This document shows, piece by piece, positions 39,317-49,317 of a stretch of 64,000 nt of DNA (position 1 is the stretch's first letter; every line of letters begins with the position of its first letter). The notes below the pieces were generated by a model. It did no database searches. It had not been told where the DNA came from and saw nothing but the letters and a program-made list of their open reading frames with translations. A program made the translations under genes and the position numbers. The stretch comes from Bacillus sp. B1-b2 (GTDB lineage Bacteria; Bacillota; Bacilli; Bacillales; Cytobacillaceae): assembly GCF_009183415.1 (NCBI RefSeq), contig NZ_WEHU01000008.1, positions 124,001-188,000 of the forward strand, given 5' to 3'.

Positions 39317-40315
39317 CTATTCATTGTCTTTGTTTTTTTGGTCATCAGATAATTTTCCGATTGAACCTCTCATTTCAGTATCTGCAGTAATATTTTGTAA
39401 ATTCATATAATCCATTACTCCAATATTTCCTGAGCGTAGAGCATCTGACATAGCCATTGGTACTTCTGCTTCTGCTTCTACAACTTTTGCACGCATTTCT
39501 TGAACTTTCGCTTTCATTTCCTGTTCTTGTGCAACAGCCATTGCTCTTCTTTCTTCCGCTTTAGCTTGCGCAATTTTCTTATCAGCTTCCGCTTGCTCTG
39601 TTTGTAATTCTGCACCAATATTCTTACCTATATCAACATCGGCAATATCAATCGATAGAATTTCAAATGCTGTTCCAGCATCCAAACCTTTTCCTAATAC
39701 GGTTTGTGAAATCATATCTGGGTTTTCCAACACTTTTTTATGATTCGTTGAAGAACCAATTGTTGAGACAATACCTTCCCCTACACGGGCTACAACTGTC
39801 TCTTCGCCAGCTCCACCAACTAATCGCTCAATATTTGCTCTAACTGTAATTCTTGCTTTTGCTTTTACCTCAATTCCATCCATCGCAACACCTGCAATAA
39901 ATGGCGTTTCAATTACTTTAGGATTAACACTCATTTGTACAGCTTCTAAAACATCTCTTCCTGCTAAATCAATAGCTGCACAACGTTCAAATGATAGCTC
40001 AATATTTGCACGATGAGCTGCGATTAATGCGTTAACTACGCGATCGACATTACCACCAGCTAAATAGTGACTTTCTAATTGATTAATGGTTACATTTAAA
40101 CCTGCTTTATGTGCTTTAATTAATGGATTAACAACTCGACTTGGAATAACCCTTCTTAATCTCATTCCAATTAATGTGAAAATACTGATTCTTACTCCAG
40201 CAGCTAATGCTGAAATCCATAGCATCACTGGAACAAATGTTAATAAAATCCCTACTAAAATGATGGCAAGAACAACCACCACAATCCAAAAAATTTCTAT
40301 TCCTCCAACTAACAT
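39317..40315 (-). CDS. floA: Flotillin-like protein FloA
   Basis: Membrane scaffold protein of functional membrane microdomains. The 332 residues have an N-terminal hairpin membrane segment (about 8-45), a central SPFH/PHB-type domain, an Ala/Glu/Lys-rich coiled coil (about 220-285; [20 protein letters not shown]) and a polar tail. The ATG shares one base with the stop of nfeD, so the two are translationally coupled. Confidence 0.94.
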   Translation of the reverse strand: MLVGGIEIFWIVVVVLAIILVGILLTFVPVMLWISALAAGVRISIFTLIGMRLRRVIPSRVVNPLIKAHKAGLNVTINQLESHYLAGGNVDRVVNALIAAHRANIELSFERCAAIDLAGRDVLEAVQMSVNPKVIETPFIAGVAMDGIEVKAKARITVRANIERLVGGAGEETVVARVGEGIVSTIGSSTNHKKVLENPDMISQTVLGKGLDAGTAFEILSIDIADVDIGKNIGAELQTEQAEADKKIAQAKAEERRAMAVAQEQEMKAKVQEMRAKVVEAEAEVPMAMSDALRSGNIGVMDYMNLQNITADTEMRGSIGKLSDDQKNKDNE

Positions 40316-41655
40316 CAGTTATCCTCCTTTTGTATATCTATGCCTCTTTCTTCTCTTACGACTATCCGTGAACCTTCTACTTTAACAATTATTACTACTG
40401 CGTTTTTATCAATAAATCTTCCTTCACTCACTACATCAAGTCTTTCTTCCCCTACTACAACCATTCCTGCTGGACGTAATGCAGTTAAGGTTGTTCCAGT
40501 CTGACCAACTAAGTCATGTCGATTTGTATTTGATACATATCCACTTTCTGTATTTGTTGAATCTGTTAAGATCATTTTCTTAAAGAATCTCATCTTTTTA
40601 CCAAACACCTTTACTAATAGAATAGATGCGATAATAGATACTGCCATCGCAATGAGAAGGCTGATTCCAACTACCATAATATTTCCGCTAGCTAAAAACA
40701 TACTAGTAAATACAGCAACAATACCAAGAATTCCTGCTATTCCACCTACAACAAAGAATTCTAATATAATAAGCAGTACACCAATGACAAATAAGATAAT
40801 ACTCTCATAGCCTGCAAGGCCAGCTACTAAATGACCGTAGAAGAACAATAGTAAAGAAGAAATTCCTGCTAATCCTGGTAAACCAAAGCCTGGAGAATAT
40901 AACTCAATAATGAGCCCTAAGCTTCCTATGGATAACAAAATAGGTATGACAATGGGATTTGTAACAAATCTTGCAACTTTGTCAGCAAAACTCTCATCTA
41001 TATATTCTATGTTCGCTTCTTCCAGATTTAATTCTGTTAGTATATCTTCTACACTGCTTACCGTTCCTTCTGAATAGCCAACCGCCTTAGCCTCTGTGGA
41101 GGTTAAGGTTAAAAAAGTACCCGCTTCCTTCATTTCAGGGATTTCAATCGATTTATCTGCCATCGCCATTGCATAAATAGGATCTCTTCCATGTTTCTCT
41201 GCTGCCCCTTTCATAGCAGAAATCCAATACGATTGAGCTTTTTCATCTGCTGCATTTCCTTGACCATCAATTACTCCTGATGCGCCTATTCTACTGCCAT
41301 CTGTCATATATATTTCATCTGTATTTAATGCAATATACGAACCTGCTGATATCGCATCTTGGTTGATGTAAGTAATGGTTTTAATATTTGTCTCTGAAAT
41401 TCTTTTACCAATTTCAGTAGCAGCCTGAACATCGCCTCCAGGAGTATTCATTTCAAATATTATTGCAACTGCTTGATTATCCTCTGCTTCCGTGATGGCT
41501 CGATCAATAAATTCACTTAACCCTTTTTCAACTGTATCATTAATTGGAATAACATATACCTTCTCTTCATCATTAGCATAAATGATAGATGGAATCATTG
41601 ATAGTAGAAGAAGACATAAAAGTGGAAATAACCATATTTTTTTTGTTAATCTCAC
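40315..41655 (-). CDS. yqeZ: NfeD-family membrane protease (YqeZ)
   Basis: A 446-residue long-form NfeD protein. A signal peptide (about 1-27) is followed by a ClpP-like serine protease domain (about 35-215) with [11 protein letters not shown] and [10 protein letters not shown], where the serine is likely catalytic. Four to five membrane helices (about 232-350) precede a C-terminal OB-fold NfeD domain (about 375-440). It partners with flotillin. Start GTG at 41655 behind AAGGAGGGGG. Confidence 0.9.
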   Translation of the reverse strand: MRLTKKIWLFPLLCLLLLSMIPSIIYANDEEKVYVIPINDTVEKGLSEFIDRAITEAEDNQAVAIIFEMNTPGGDVQAATEIGKRISETNIKTITYINQDAISAGSYIALNTDEIYMTDGSRIGASGVIDGQGNAADEKAQSYWISAMKGAAEKHGRDPIYAMAMADKSIEIPEMKEAGTFLTLTSTEAKAVGYSEGTVSSVEDILTELNLEEANIEYIDESFADKVARFVTNPIVIPILLSIGSLGLIIELYSPGFGLPGLAGISSLLLFFYGHLVAGLAGYESIILFVIGVLLIILEFFVVGGIAGILGIVAVFTSMFLASGNIMVVGISLLIAMAVSIIASILLVKVFGKKMRFFKKMILTDSTNTESGYVSNTNRHDLVGQTGTTLTALRPAGMVVVGEERLDVVSEGRFIDKNAVVIIVKVEGSRIVVREERGIDIQKEDN

Positions 41656-41760
41656 ATTCCCCCTCCTTCCTATGCTTAGTCTAATTGTATAGTATGTATA
41701 CGTTTAATATTTCAATAAGTTTCATTTAATATTATCTTTTTTAAAAAACTTATAAATAAG

Positions 41761-41794
41761 TAAAAAGGCTACAGTGGTAACTGTAGCCTTTAAA
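41761..41794 (-). terminator. Terminator of rpsU-yqeY
   Basis: AAAAGGCTACAGT/ACTGTAGCCTTT hairpin with a four-base loop after the yqeY stop. Confidence 0.85.
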
Positions 41795-41805
41795 ACATTT
41801 GCGAT

Positions 41806-42249
41806 TTATGAAAGGTGTTGTTGTACAAGTTTATTTACTAGTGAACCATCTGCTTTTCCTTTTACTTTAGGCATTAAAGCAGCCATCACTTTTCCCATTT
41901 CTTTCTTAGAAGTTGCTCCTGTTTCTGAAATTGTTTCTTTTACAATCTCAGAAAGCTTCTCTTCAGAAAGTTGCTCTGGCATATATATTTCAACATGCTG
42001 TAACTCCGCACGTACTTTGTCAACAAGATCTATACGACCTGCTTTTTCAAACTCATGGAGGGAGTCCTTGCGTTGTTTTACTTCGCGAGAAAGGACAGAT
42101 AACTCGTCTTCTTCTGAAAGATCGCTACCAAGCTTAATTCCTTCATTTTGAAGGGAAGCTTTAATCATTCGAATAACAACTAGTTTATCTTTTTCTTTGT
42201 TTTTCATCGCTTGCTTCATATCATTGTTTAAGCGTTCGAGAAGACTCAA
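41806..42249 (-). CDS. yqeY: GatB/YqeY domain protein
   Basis: A 147-residue helical protein related to the tRNA-binding tail of GatB. Typical segments are [22 protein letters not shown] near the start (interrupted family motif), [14 protein letters not shown] and the C-terminal [20 protein letters not shown]. Its role is not firmly known. The start is a TTG at 42249 behind AGAGGG, 17 bases after rpsU, with which it forms an operon as in B. subtilis. Confidence 0.9.
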   Translation of the reverse strand: MSLLERLNNDMKQAMKNKEKDKLVVIRMIKASLQNEGIKLGSDLSEEDELSVLSREVKQRKDSLHEFEKAGRIDLVDKVRAELQHVEIYMPEQLSEEKLSEIVKETISETGATSKKEMGKVMAALMPKVKGKADGSLVNKLVQQHLS

Positions 42250-42266
42250 TTTCGTTACACCCTCTC

Positions 42267-42440
42267 TTAGAACTTACGTTTTCTTGCTGCTTCTGATTTT
42301 TTCTTACGTTTCACACTTGGTTTCTCGTAGAATTCGCGCTTTCTAGCTTCCTGCAAAGTACCAGTTTTTGATACTGAACGTTTGAAGCGACGAAGAGCAT
42401 CTTCAAGCGATTCGTTTTTACGAACGACGGTTTTAGACAT
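42267..42440 (-). CDS. rpsU: 30S ribosomal protein S21
   Basis: A 57-residue, very basic ribosomal protein, [20 protein letters not shown] to [12 protein letters not shown], full family length. ATG at 42440 follows GGAGGGAGGG; the longer open frame upstream runs through the leader and is not coding. A consensus promoter is 65 bases upstream. Confidence 0.97.
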
Positions 42441-42764
42441 TCTCTTTCCCTCCCTCCGAACACAACACACTAACATCAACATGGTTTCCATGTACCTTGA
42501 CATTATATTATATCTAGGAAACAAGGTCAACTGTATTTAGCACAGTTGAAGCAAATGTTTTTAAAAATAGGTGCTAACATGATATTTTTACTGAATACAT
42601 GTCATAAATACTTCGCTTATTCCCGTTTTTTCCCTATTAAAAAGTGTTTTAAACAGAAATTGATCATCTCATTTCATAAAAAATCACTTTTTGTGAAATT
42701 CTGTCTTTTATTCAGCATGTCCTCCTTTTCTTAGGCATAAAGTGAAATAAAGGGAGGAGCAAAT
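42441..42764. other. Divergent rpsU-yqeW intergenic region
   Basis: Contains the rpsU promoter (42502-42530), an ACATGG/CCATGT hairpin in the rpsU leader (42479-42493) and the yqeW ribosome binding site. No other gene is seen, and I find no clear yqeW promoter. Confidence 0.5.
42502..42530 (-). promoter_or_regulatory. SigA promoter of rpsU
   Basis: TTGACC at 42530-42525, a 17-base spacer and TATAAT at 42507-42502. Confidence 0.85.
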
Positions 42765-43685
42765 ATGATTTATATTCTATTGTTTTTAGTATTCATTCTT
42801 TTATTTATATATGGCATGACCTTGCTGAGAGCGGGATTATTTGATTTATCTTCTCAGTCCTTAAAGAAATGGCTAGGTAAAGTAACGGACAAGCCGTGGA
42901 AAGGGTTTTTGCTATCCATTTTCCTAACCGCCTTATTACAAAGTAGTTCTGCCGTAATGGTTTTAACGATTGGATTAATAGCTGCAAGAATCCTTACGTT
43001 CCCTCAATCTATAGGCATTATTCTTGGTACAAACATCGGAACCACATTTACAACAGAATTCATTACCTTTGATTTAAATAATTATTTACTTCCACTTGCG
43101 ATTACTGGTGTATTGTGTATTTTAATTAATAAGAAAAAATTACGTAGTATCGGTTTTATATTCCTTGGTATTTCTATCGTTTTTACCACCATGAGAGGCT
43201 TTAACTATTTTGCAGAAATGCTAGAACAAAGCAGCTATGTTCAACCATTTTTTCTCCATCTTGCAGATCATCCTTTACTTGCTCTTTTTGTAGGTATTTG
43301 TGTTACAGCACTGATACAATCTAGTACTGCTACCATAGGAATGATGATGGGATTTTTACATGCGGATTTACTGCCAATAGAAATAGCTATCATCATCATG
43401 TTAGGTTCTAATATTGGTACATGTATTACCTCTTACATCGCTTCTTTAGGAACAGATAAAAGCGCTAAATTATGTGCTTATGCACATATTTGGCTAAATA
43501 TCGGTGGAGTCATTTTTTTTCTTCCATTCATTCCTTATTTAGCAGATCTCGTTCAGTATATGACACTAGATAAAGATGTACAGCTAGCTCATGCAAGTTT
43601 AATCTTTAATATTATTTCCTCCATCATTGTTCTTCCCTTTGCAGAACGGTTTGGACAATTGATTATGAAAATACATAAATATTGA
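42765..43685 (+). CDS. yqeW: Na/Pi-cotransporter-family protein YqeW
   Basis: A 306-residue membrane protein of the Na/Pi cotransporter II family, with about eight membrane segments. The two inverted repeats show the paired signatures LLQSSSAVMVLTIG with GTNIGTTFTTE, and LIQSSTATIGMMMG with GSNIGTCITSY. It probably couples sodium to uptake or export of phosphate or another anion. There is no C-terminal PhoU-like domain. ATG at 42765 has GGGAGGAG. Position next to rpsU matches yqeW. Confidence 0.87.
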   Translation: MIYILLFLVFILLFIYGMTLLRAGLFDLSSQSLKKWLGKVTDKPWKGFLLSIFLTALLQSSSAVMVLTIGLIAARILTFPQSIGIILGTNIGTTFTTEFITFDLNNYLLPLAITGVLCILINKKKLRSIGFIFLGISIVFTTMRGFNYFAEMLEQSSYVQPFFLHLADHPLLALFVGICVTALIQSSTATIGMMMGFLHADLLPIEIAIIIMLGSNIGTCITSYIASLGTDKSAKLCAYAHIWLNIGGVIFFLPFIPYLADLVQYMTLDKDVQLAHASLIFNIISSIIVLPFAERFGQLIMKIHKY

Positions 43686-43721
43686 TTGTAAACAAAAAAC
43701 ATCAATTAAGAAAATGAAACA

Positions 43722-43766
43722 GAAATCCCGAATTAGAGTGAATGATCATGTCTAATTCGGGATTTA
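43722..43766. terminator. Terminator between yqeW and the ABC exporter
   Basis: AAATCCCGAATTAGA/TCTAATTCGGGATTT perfect stem between convergent genes; T-rich on both sides. Confidence 0.88.
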
Positions 43767-43786
43767 ATTTAGCATTAACTTTTATT

Positions 43787-45568
43787 CTACATTACCTGTA
43801 GTAAGTCATACTGCGACTGATAAAGATGATAATATAGACCCTTTTTCTCCATTAGTTCCGAATGTGTTCCTTTTTCTACTACTCTCCCACCATCTACGTA
43901 AAATATTTGGCTGCTGTTTTTAATAGTGGACAGTCGGTGGGCAATAATAAAAGAAGTCCTTCCTTTTAATAATTCTGTAATTCCTTCTTGAAGCAATTCT
44001 TCTGTTTTTGTATCAATACTACTAGTTGCTTCATCCAGTATTAAAATCTTTGGGTTAGCTAAAAGTGCTCTTGCAAAAGAAATTAATTGTCTCTGTCCTG
44101 CTGAAAGTGTACTTCCCCTTTCTTCTACAACGGTTTCATATCCATCTTTCAAATCCTTAATAAAATCATGTGCTCTTACTATTTTTGCCGCTTGAATAAC
44201 TTCCTCTTTAGTAGCATCTAATTTTCCATAGCGAATATTATCAAGAATGGTACCCGAAAACACAAAAGTATCCTGAAGCATAACTCCCATCTGAGATCGC
44301 AGAGATTTTAACGTTACGTCTCGAATATCGATTCCATCTATTTTTACCTTTCCTTCATTCACATCATAAAACCTACTCAGTAAGTTAATGATAGTAGATT
44401 TTCCAGCACCAGTTGGACCAACTAATGCAATAGAGCTACCAGCTTTTATATCAAAGCTAACATCTGTTAATATGTTTTTACCTTCTTCATAGCGGAATGT
44501 CACCTTCTCAAAGCTTACATTTCCTTTTATGGTAGGCATCGAAATGGCTTTAGGATTATCTTTAATCTCTGGTTCAATATCTAAGGTCTCAAAGATTCTT
44601 TCTAAATAAGCAGAAGCTGTTATTAAAGCATTATAGAAATTCCCCATATTAATAACTGGATTCCAGAAGTTATTAACATATCCTATAAACGCAACTAATG
44701 TTCCAGTAGTAACCTCTACCCCAATTTGACGTATTCCAACAAAATAAATGAGACAGGTTGTCAACACAGAAATATTTTGCACTCCTGGCCATAATAAAAA
44801 TTGAATCCCTACTGCCTTTAACCACGAAGTTCGTGTTTCATCACTTACTTCTTCAAAAATTTCAAAATTCTCTTTTTCCCTAGCAAAGGATTGAGTAATT
44901 TTGATACCAGCAATACTCTCATGTATATAGGCATTTAAATTTGATTGCTTATTACTTAAGATTTGATAGGCTTTACGCTGCATATTTTTAATAACCCATA
45001 CTAAGACTCCAAGAATTGGTAGTAACGCAAGGCTATATAACGTTAGCTTTGCATCAATAGCAAACATAAAGACAAGTGTAATAACAACACTTAAAATATC
45101 AGAAATAAGATTAATTAATCCATTACTTAAAAGATCACTCAATGTATTAATATAATTTACTACTCTAATCAGAATCTTACCATGTGGGCGATTATCAAAA
45201 TACGAGAAAGGTAGCTTTTGTAAATGCTGAAAGATATCTAATCGCATATCCTTTAATATATTCTGCCCTATATCTGTTATCCATTGAATACGATATCTCA
45301 TACATATCCCTATAACAAAAAGAGAGAGTACAAAGAGAATACTAATAAAAATTAGCGATTGTACATCTTTCTCCGGAATAATCTCATCAATAGCTATCTT
45401 AGTAAAATACGGACCAAGCATACTTGCAGCATTTGCTATAAGAATAAGGATTAAGGTAACAAATAATGATTTTTTATATGGTTTAATATAACCACCAATT
45501 CGCTTAAAATGACTCCAGTTAAATTCCGTTTCTAATTCTTCATCTACATTAAATTTATTGCGGGCCAA
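43787..45568 (-). CDS. ABC exporter half-transporter, catalytic partner
   Basis: A 593-residue half-transporter with six membrane segments (about 35-325) and a C-terminal nucleotide-binding domain. Walker A is GPTGAGKST, the signature LSAGQRQ, Walker B ILILDEATSSID with the catalytic glutamate intact, and the switch histidine is in IIAHRLS. With the upstream gene it forms a heterodimeric multidrug-type exporter (BmrCD/LmrCD class). The start is a TTG at 45568 behind GGGGGAG, overlapping the upstream stop by 14 bases. Confidence 0.85.
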   Translation of the reverse strand: MARNKFNVDEELETEFNWSHFKRIGGYIKPYKKSLFVTLILILIANAASMLGPYFTKIAIDEIIPEKDVQSLIFISILFVLSLFVIGICMRYRIQWITDIGQNILKDMRLDIFQHLQKLPFSYFDNRPHGKILIRVVNYINTLSDLLSNGLINLISDILSVVITLVFMFAIDAKLTLYSLALLPILGVLVWVIKNMQRKAYQILSNKQSNLNAYIHESIAGIKITQSFAREKENFEIFEEVSDETRTSWLKAVGIQFLLWPGVQNISVLTTCLIYFVGIRQIGVEVTTGTLVAFIGYVNNFWNPVINMGNFYNALITASAYLERIFETLDIEPEIKDNPKAISMPTIKGNVSFEKVTFRYEEGKNILTDVSFDIKAGSSIALVGPTGAGKSTIINLLSRFYDVNEGKVKIDGIDIRDVTLKSLRSQMGVMLQDTFVFSGTILDNIRYGKLDATKEEVIQAAKIVRAHDFIKDLKDGYETVVEERGSTLSAGQRQLISFARALLANPKILILDEATSSIDTKTEELLQEGITELLKGRTSFIIAHRLSTIKNSSQIFYVDGGRVVEKGTHSELMEKKGLYYHLYQSQYDLLQVM

Positions 45569-47333
45569 TTGTTGCTCCCCCTTCTTCCTGTTCTTGCAAT
45601 CCAAGTTGTCTACGATAAACATCATAATAAATCCCTTTTCTTGCAACTAATTCTTGATGAGTTCCTCTTTCTTTCACTTCTCCCTTATCTAAAACTAAGA
45701 TAAAATCTGCATCTCTAACTGAGGAAATTCGATGTGCAATAATAAAAGTCGTCTTATTTTTCGTTAACTCGTTTAGCTCTTTTTGTATTTTACTTTCCGT
45801 CTCCATGTCTACAGCAGAAGTAGTGTCATCTAAGATTAAGATAGATGGATCTTTCGCTAAGGCTCTTGCTAAGGATATACGCTGCTTTTGCCCGCCTGAT
45901 AGACCTACTCCACGCTCTCCTACGATTGTATGATACCCTTCTGGCATTCTAGTAATAAATGTATGAGCATCAGCTATTTGAGCAACTCGTTGAATTTGAT
46001 CCGTTTGAAGAAATGGATTCCCAAAAGCTATATTTTCTTCTATCGTGTTAGAAAATAGAAAAACGTCCTGCATTACCATAGATATTTGATTTCTTAGCTT
46101 CCTAACAGGCCATTCTTTAGCATCTGTTTGATCGATTAACACTCTACCTTCAGTAGGGTCATAAAACCTTGCTATTAGATTGACAAGGGTGGATTTACCT
46201 GAACCAGTTTCTCCAAGAATTCCAACAGTTTGCCCTGGAGACACTTGAAAAGAAACATTCTTCAAAATAGGGGTCTTTGGGTCATCTGAAAAGGCAAAGG
46301 ACACATTATCAAATGTAACAAAGCCTTTAATTTCTTTAGTAGGATCACGTTCCTCTACTGCTATTTGCGGCTCTGTTTGAAGCAAATTTCGAATTTTAAC
46401 ACAAGATGCATTAAATCGTTGAACATCATTAATGAGCCACCCACTCATTCTCATAGGTACATTCAAAAGCCACATAAACCCGTTGAATGCAACTAGGTCA
46501 CCAATAGACATACTACCATCCATTACGAAATATCCGCCTAACACTAAAGTAATAACACTTAATACCCCTGCAAAACCATCTAACCACGGTAGATATTTTT
46601 TCGATACATCTGCTGAATCAATATTTCTTTTCCGATAATCCTTGTTAAAGGAATTAAATTTTTCAATTTCATACTCTTCACGAGAAAATGCTTTTACCAC
46701 ACGATTTCCACTGATATTTTCTTCTACCATAGAATTTAGTCTAGAGAAACTTTCTCGAATTTCAAAAAAAACTGGATGTGCCTCATTAGACATCTTTTTT
46801 GTAAACACAAATATAAATGGAGTTACAATAATTAATGCAATGGTTAAGCGCCAATCAATACTAGACATTACGATAATGGCAACTAAAAACCAAATAACAC
46901 ATTCTGCTATGTTGTAACAAACCCATGAAACAAAATGACGGATTGCGTCCATATCCCCTGTCATTCTAGCCATTATATCTCCCACTCGATGATGATTAAA
47001 AAAGTCAAAGTCAAGCTCTTGTAATTTTTCATACATTCTCTGTCTAATATCAAATTGCGCATCCTGACCTACTCGTTCGTACATCATTTGGTATATATAA
47101 CGTGTAACTGTACGTATGAAATTCACACCAATCATTGTTAACAAAATAGGAATTAATAAAGAGAGTTGATTATCTCCGATTACATCATCAATTAATACTC
47201 CACTCAATAGAGGAATAAGAACCACTAATATAGAATTTAGCAATAAGATACAAGATGCTATTACTACTTTCTTTTTATTTCTTTGTACATAACTCCAAAT
47301 CCATTGGTAATTATTCAATAGGTATCTACACAC
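45555..47333 (-). CDS. ABC exporter half-transporter with degenerate ATP site
   Basis: A 592-residue half-transporter: six membrane segments (about 20-310), then an ATPase domain with Walker A GETGSGKST, signature LSGGQKQ and H-loop IIAHRIS. Walker B reads ILILDDTTSAVD, so the usual catalytic glutamate is aspartate. Such a degenerate site is typical of one partner in heterodimeric exporters. The start (GTG at 47333) is uncertain; no strong ribosome binding site is visible, and a TTG six codons later is possible. An AraC regulator diverges upstream. Confidence 0.83.
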   Translation of the reverse strand: MCRYLLNNYQWIWSYVQRNKKKVVIASCILLLNSILVVLIPLLSGVLIDDVIGDNQLSLLIPILLTMIGVNFIRTVTRYIYQMMYERVGQDAQFDIRQRMYEKLQELDFDFFNHHRVGDIMARMTGDMDAIRHFVSWVCYNIAECVIWFLVAIIVMSSIDWRLTIALIIVTPFIFVFTKKMSNEAHPVFFEIRESFSRLNSMVEENISGNRVVKAFSREEYEIEKFNSFNKDYRKRNIDSADVSKKYLPWLDGFAGVLSVITLVLGGYFVMDGSMSIGDLVAFNGFMWLLNVPMRMSGWLINDVQRFNASCVKIRNLLQTEPQIAVEERDPTKEIKGFVTFDNVSFAFSDDPKTPILKNVSFQVSPGQTVGILGETGSGKSTLVNLIARFYDPTEGRVLIDQTDAKEWPVRKLRNQISMVMQDVFLFSNTIEENIAFGNPFLQTDQIQRVAQIADAHTFITRMPEGYHTIVGERGVGLSGGQKQRISLARALAKDPSILILDDTTSAVDMETESKIQKELNELTKNKTTFIIAHRISSVRDADFILVLDKGEVKERGTHQELVARKGIYYDVYRRQLGLQEQEEGGATIGPQ

Positions 47334-47524
47334 TTTCTATTTAAATTTAAATAGGATATTATTATTTATGACTGACCATATACATGAAAAGAAGAACGAG
47401 CTAACTAAGTAAATCCCTTATTTTTATTCCAAATCATATCTATCTCTCCATTCTTCCAATTTCTATCCATAATGGTACCTCTCTTTTCATTTTTTTATCT
47501 CAGATTTATTTTAGTCATCTATGT

Positions 47525-47554
47525 TTGACGTAACTAGCACTTAAATTGTATAAT
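47525..47554 (+). promoter_or_regulatory. SigA promoter of the AraC-family gene
   Basis: TTGACG at 47525-47530, an 18-base spacer and TATAAT at 47549-47554. Confidence 0.75.
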
Positions 47555-47589
47555 TGTGGACAAAATTTGACTTGTAAGGAGTTAAACAA

Positions 47590-48363
47590 ATGCTTTTTTA
47601 TCAATCCAATTATTTTGGAAACAATGGTGATTTTGACCGTATCTCTGCATATAGACCTCAAAATTTTCCTCATTTCCACAGAAGCTTAGAGCTAATTATG
47701 GTGAATGAAGGAGAATTAGATGTTACTATTCAGGACAAAACATATCGCCTCCAAGAAAATGAATGCGCTTTAATTTTATCCAATCAAATTCATAGCTTAC
47801 AAAGCTTTCAAGAGAACCATGCTTGGATTTATGTTTTTTCTCCCGAATTTGTTAATCAATTTTACCAACTTAGTAAAAATAAAATATTACTCCATCCTGT
47901 TTTTCGTTTGTCCCCTCCCTTACAGGAGTTAACTAACACTATCTTGGTTAAAAATGAATCTACTTTATTTGCGAAGAAAGGAGTATTTTATTTAATTTGT
48001 GATGAATTACTAAAACAAACTGTATTAGAAGAAGAAGCGAAAAGAGAAGATTATCTGCTTCATGATTTATTGAATTATATACAAAATCATTTTACAGAGG
48101 AGCTTTCATTAAAGGATTTAGCACAGCAGTTTGGTTATGATTATTCGTATTTATCAAGATTTTTTACAAAAGTACTCAAAGTTTCATTTGTTGAATTTTT
48201 GAATGGCCATCGAATTACGTTAGCTGCACAGCTTCTAAGAACTACTGATGCTAAAATCACAGAAATTGCAGAAAAAGTAGGCTATCAACATATCAGAAGC
48301 TTTAATCGTAACTTTGAGAAGATGATGAGTGTAACACCTAGTAATTATCGAAAAGCTAATTAA
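47590..48363 (+). CDS. AraC-family transcriptional regulator
   Basis: A 257-residue regulator with an N-terminal cupin-like sensor (about 15-100, HFHRSLELIMVNEGELDVTI split by the HxH region) and a C-terminal double helix-turn-helix (about 160-255; LSLKDLAQQFGYDYSYLSRFF, then ITEIAEKVGYQHIRSFNRNF). ATG at 47590 has AAGGAG. It diverges from the ABC exporter pair and may control it in response to a small molecule or peptide; this is inference from position. Confidence 0.82.
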   Translation: MLFYQSNYFGNNGDFDRISAYRPQNFPHFHRSLELIMVNEGELDVTIQDKTYRLQENECALILSNQIHSLQSFQENHAWIYVFSPEFVNQFYQLSKNKILLHPVFRLSPPLQELTNTILVKNESTLFAKKGVFYLICDELLKQTVLEEEAKREDYLLHDLLNYIQNHFTEELSLKDLAQQFGYDYSYLSRFFTKVLKVSFVEFLNGHRITLAAQLLRTTDAKITEIAEKVGYQHIRSFNRNFEKMMSVTPSNYRKAN

Positions 48364-48428
48364 TAAAATAGGCACTAATACATAGTAATATTCTTAATAT
48401 TATCATAAAAATGATATCATTCCTCATC

Positions 48429-48474
48429 AAAAAAACCTTAAGTAACAACGATAAACGCTGTACTTAAGGTTTTA
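48429..48474 (-). terminator. Terminator of deoC
   Basis: AAACCTTAAGTA...TACTTAAGGTTT inverted repeat with a T run on the minus strand after the deoC stop. Confidence 0.8.
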
Positions 48475-48484
48475 CTACGTTCTA

Positions 48485-49150
48485 TTAGTAATCACTATTA
48501 CTAGTTAGACCATTTACAATGGCAACACCAGAGCTTGCACCAATTCTAGTTGCTCCAGCTTCGACCATTTTTTCTGTATCTTCACTGCTTCTTACACCAC
48601 CAGATGCTTTAACACCGATATCAGGTCCTACTGTCTTTCTCATTAGAGCAATGTCTTCTACAGTAGCTCCACCAGTGGAGAAACCAGTTGAAGTTTTTAC
48701 AAAGTCAGTTCCTGCTTCTACAGCTAGCTTACATGCAATCTCTTTTTCTTCATCATTCAGAAGACTTGTTTCAATAATAACTTTTGTTAAAGCCTTCCCT
48801 TTAGCTGCTTCTACTACAGCTTTAATATCTTCTCTTACTAAATCATAATTCTTATCCTTCAATGCACCAATGTTAATAACCATATCAACTTCAGTAACAC
48901 CGTTTTTAATAGCATCTTCTGTTTCGAAAGCTTTTGTAGTTGAAGTAGTTGCTCCTAATGGGAACCCAATAACGGTACATACTTTTACTTCCGTTCCCGC
49001 TAATAGTTCACTCGCTAGTTTAACCCAAGTTGGATTTACACAAACGGATGCAAAGTTATATGTTTTTGCTTCTTCACAAATGGTAATGATTTGATCTTTT
49101 TGAGCATCTGCTTTTAATAGTGTATGGTCAATCATTTTTGCAATATTCAT
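48485..49150 (-). CDS. deoC: Deoxyribose-phosphate aldolase
   Basis: Cleaves deoxyribose 5-phosphate to acetaldehyde and glyceraldehyde 3-phosphate in nucleoside salvage. The 221-residue TIM barrel has [43 protein letters not shown], the Schiff-base lysine in DFVKTSTGF and [11 protein letters not shown] at 49150 follows AAAGGAG. It is a single gene here, away from other nucleoside genes. Confidence 0.96.
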   Translation of the reverse strand: MNIAKMIDHTLLKADAQKDQIITICEEAKTYNFASVCVNPTWVKLASELLAGTEVKVCTVIGFPLGATTSTTKAFETEDAIKNGVTEVDMVINIGALKDKNYDLVREDIKAVVEAAKGKALTKVIIETSLLNDEEKEIACKLAVEAGTDFVKTSTGFSTGGATVEDIALMRKTVGPDIGVKASGGVRSSEDTEKMVEAGATRIGASSGVAIVNGLTSNSDY

Positions 49151-49197
49151 GGGAATTCTCCTTTAGTATGAGAGTATTTTTTTACTTTATGTAAAAC

Positions 49198-49250
49198 TAC
49201 AAAAGTGTCAGATAGAAAGTAGCTATTTAGCTTTTCCGTGACACTTTTGC
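49198..49250 (-). terminator. Terminator of the hrcA-to-mtaB operon
   Basis: AAAAGTGTCA...TGACACTTTT inverted repeat (49201-49248) between the mtaB stop and the deoC start. Confidence 0.7.
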
Positions 49251-49317
49251 TTAGGTGGCACTTCTTCAAATTAATATTTTTGCTATTAAATAGGATTTAT
49301 TTTATTTATACTTCTTC

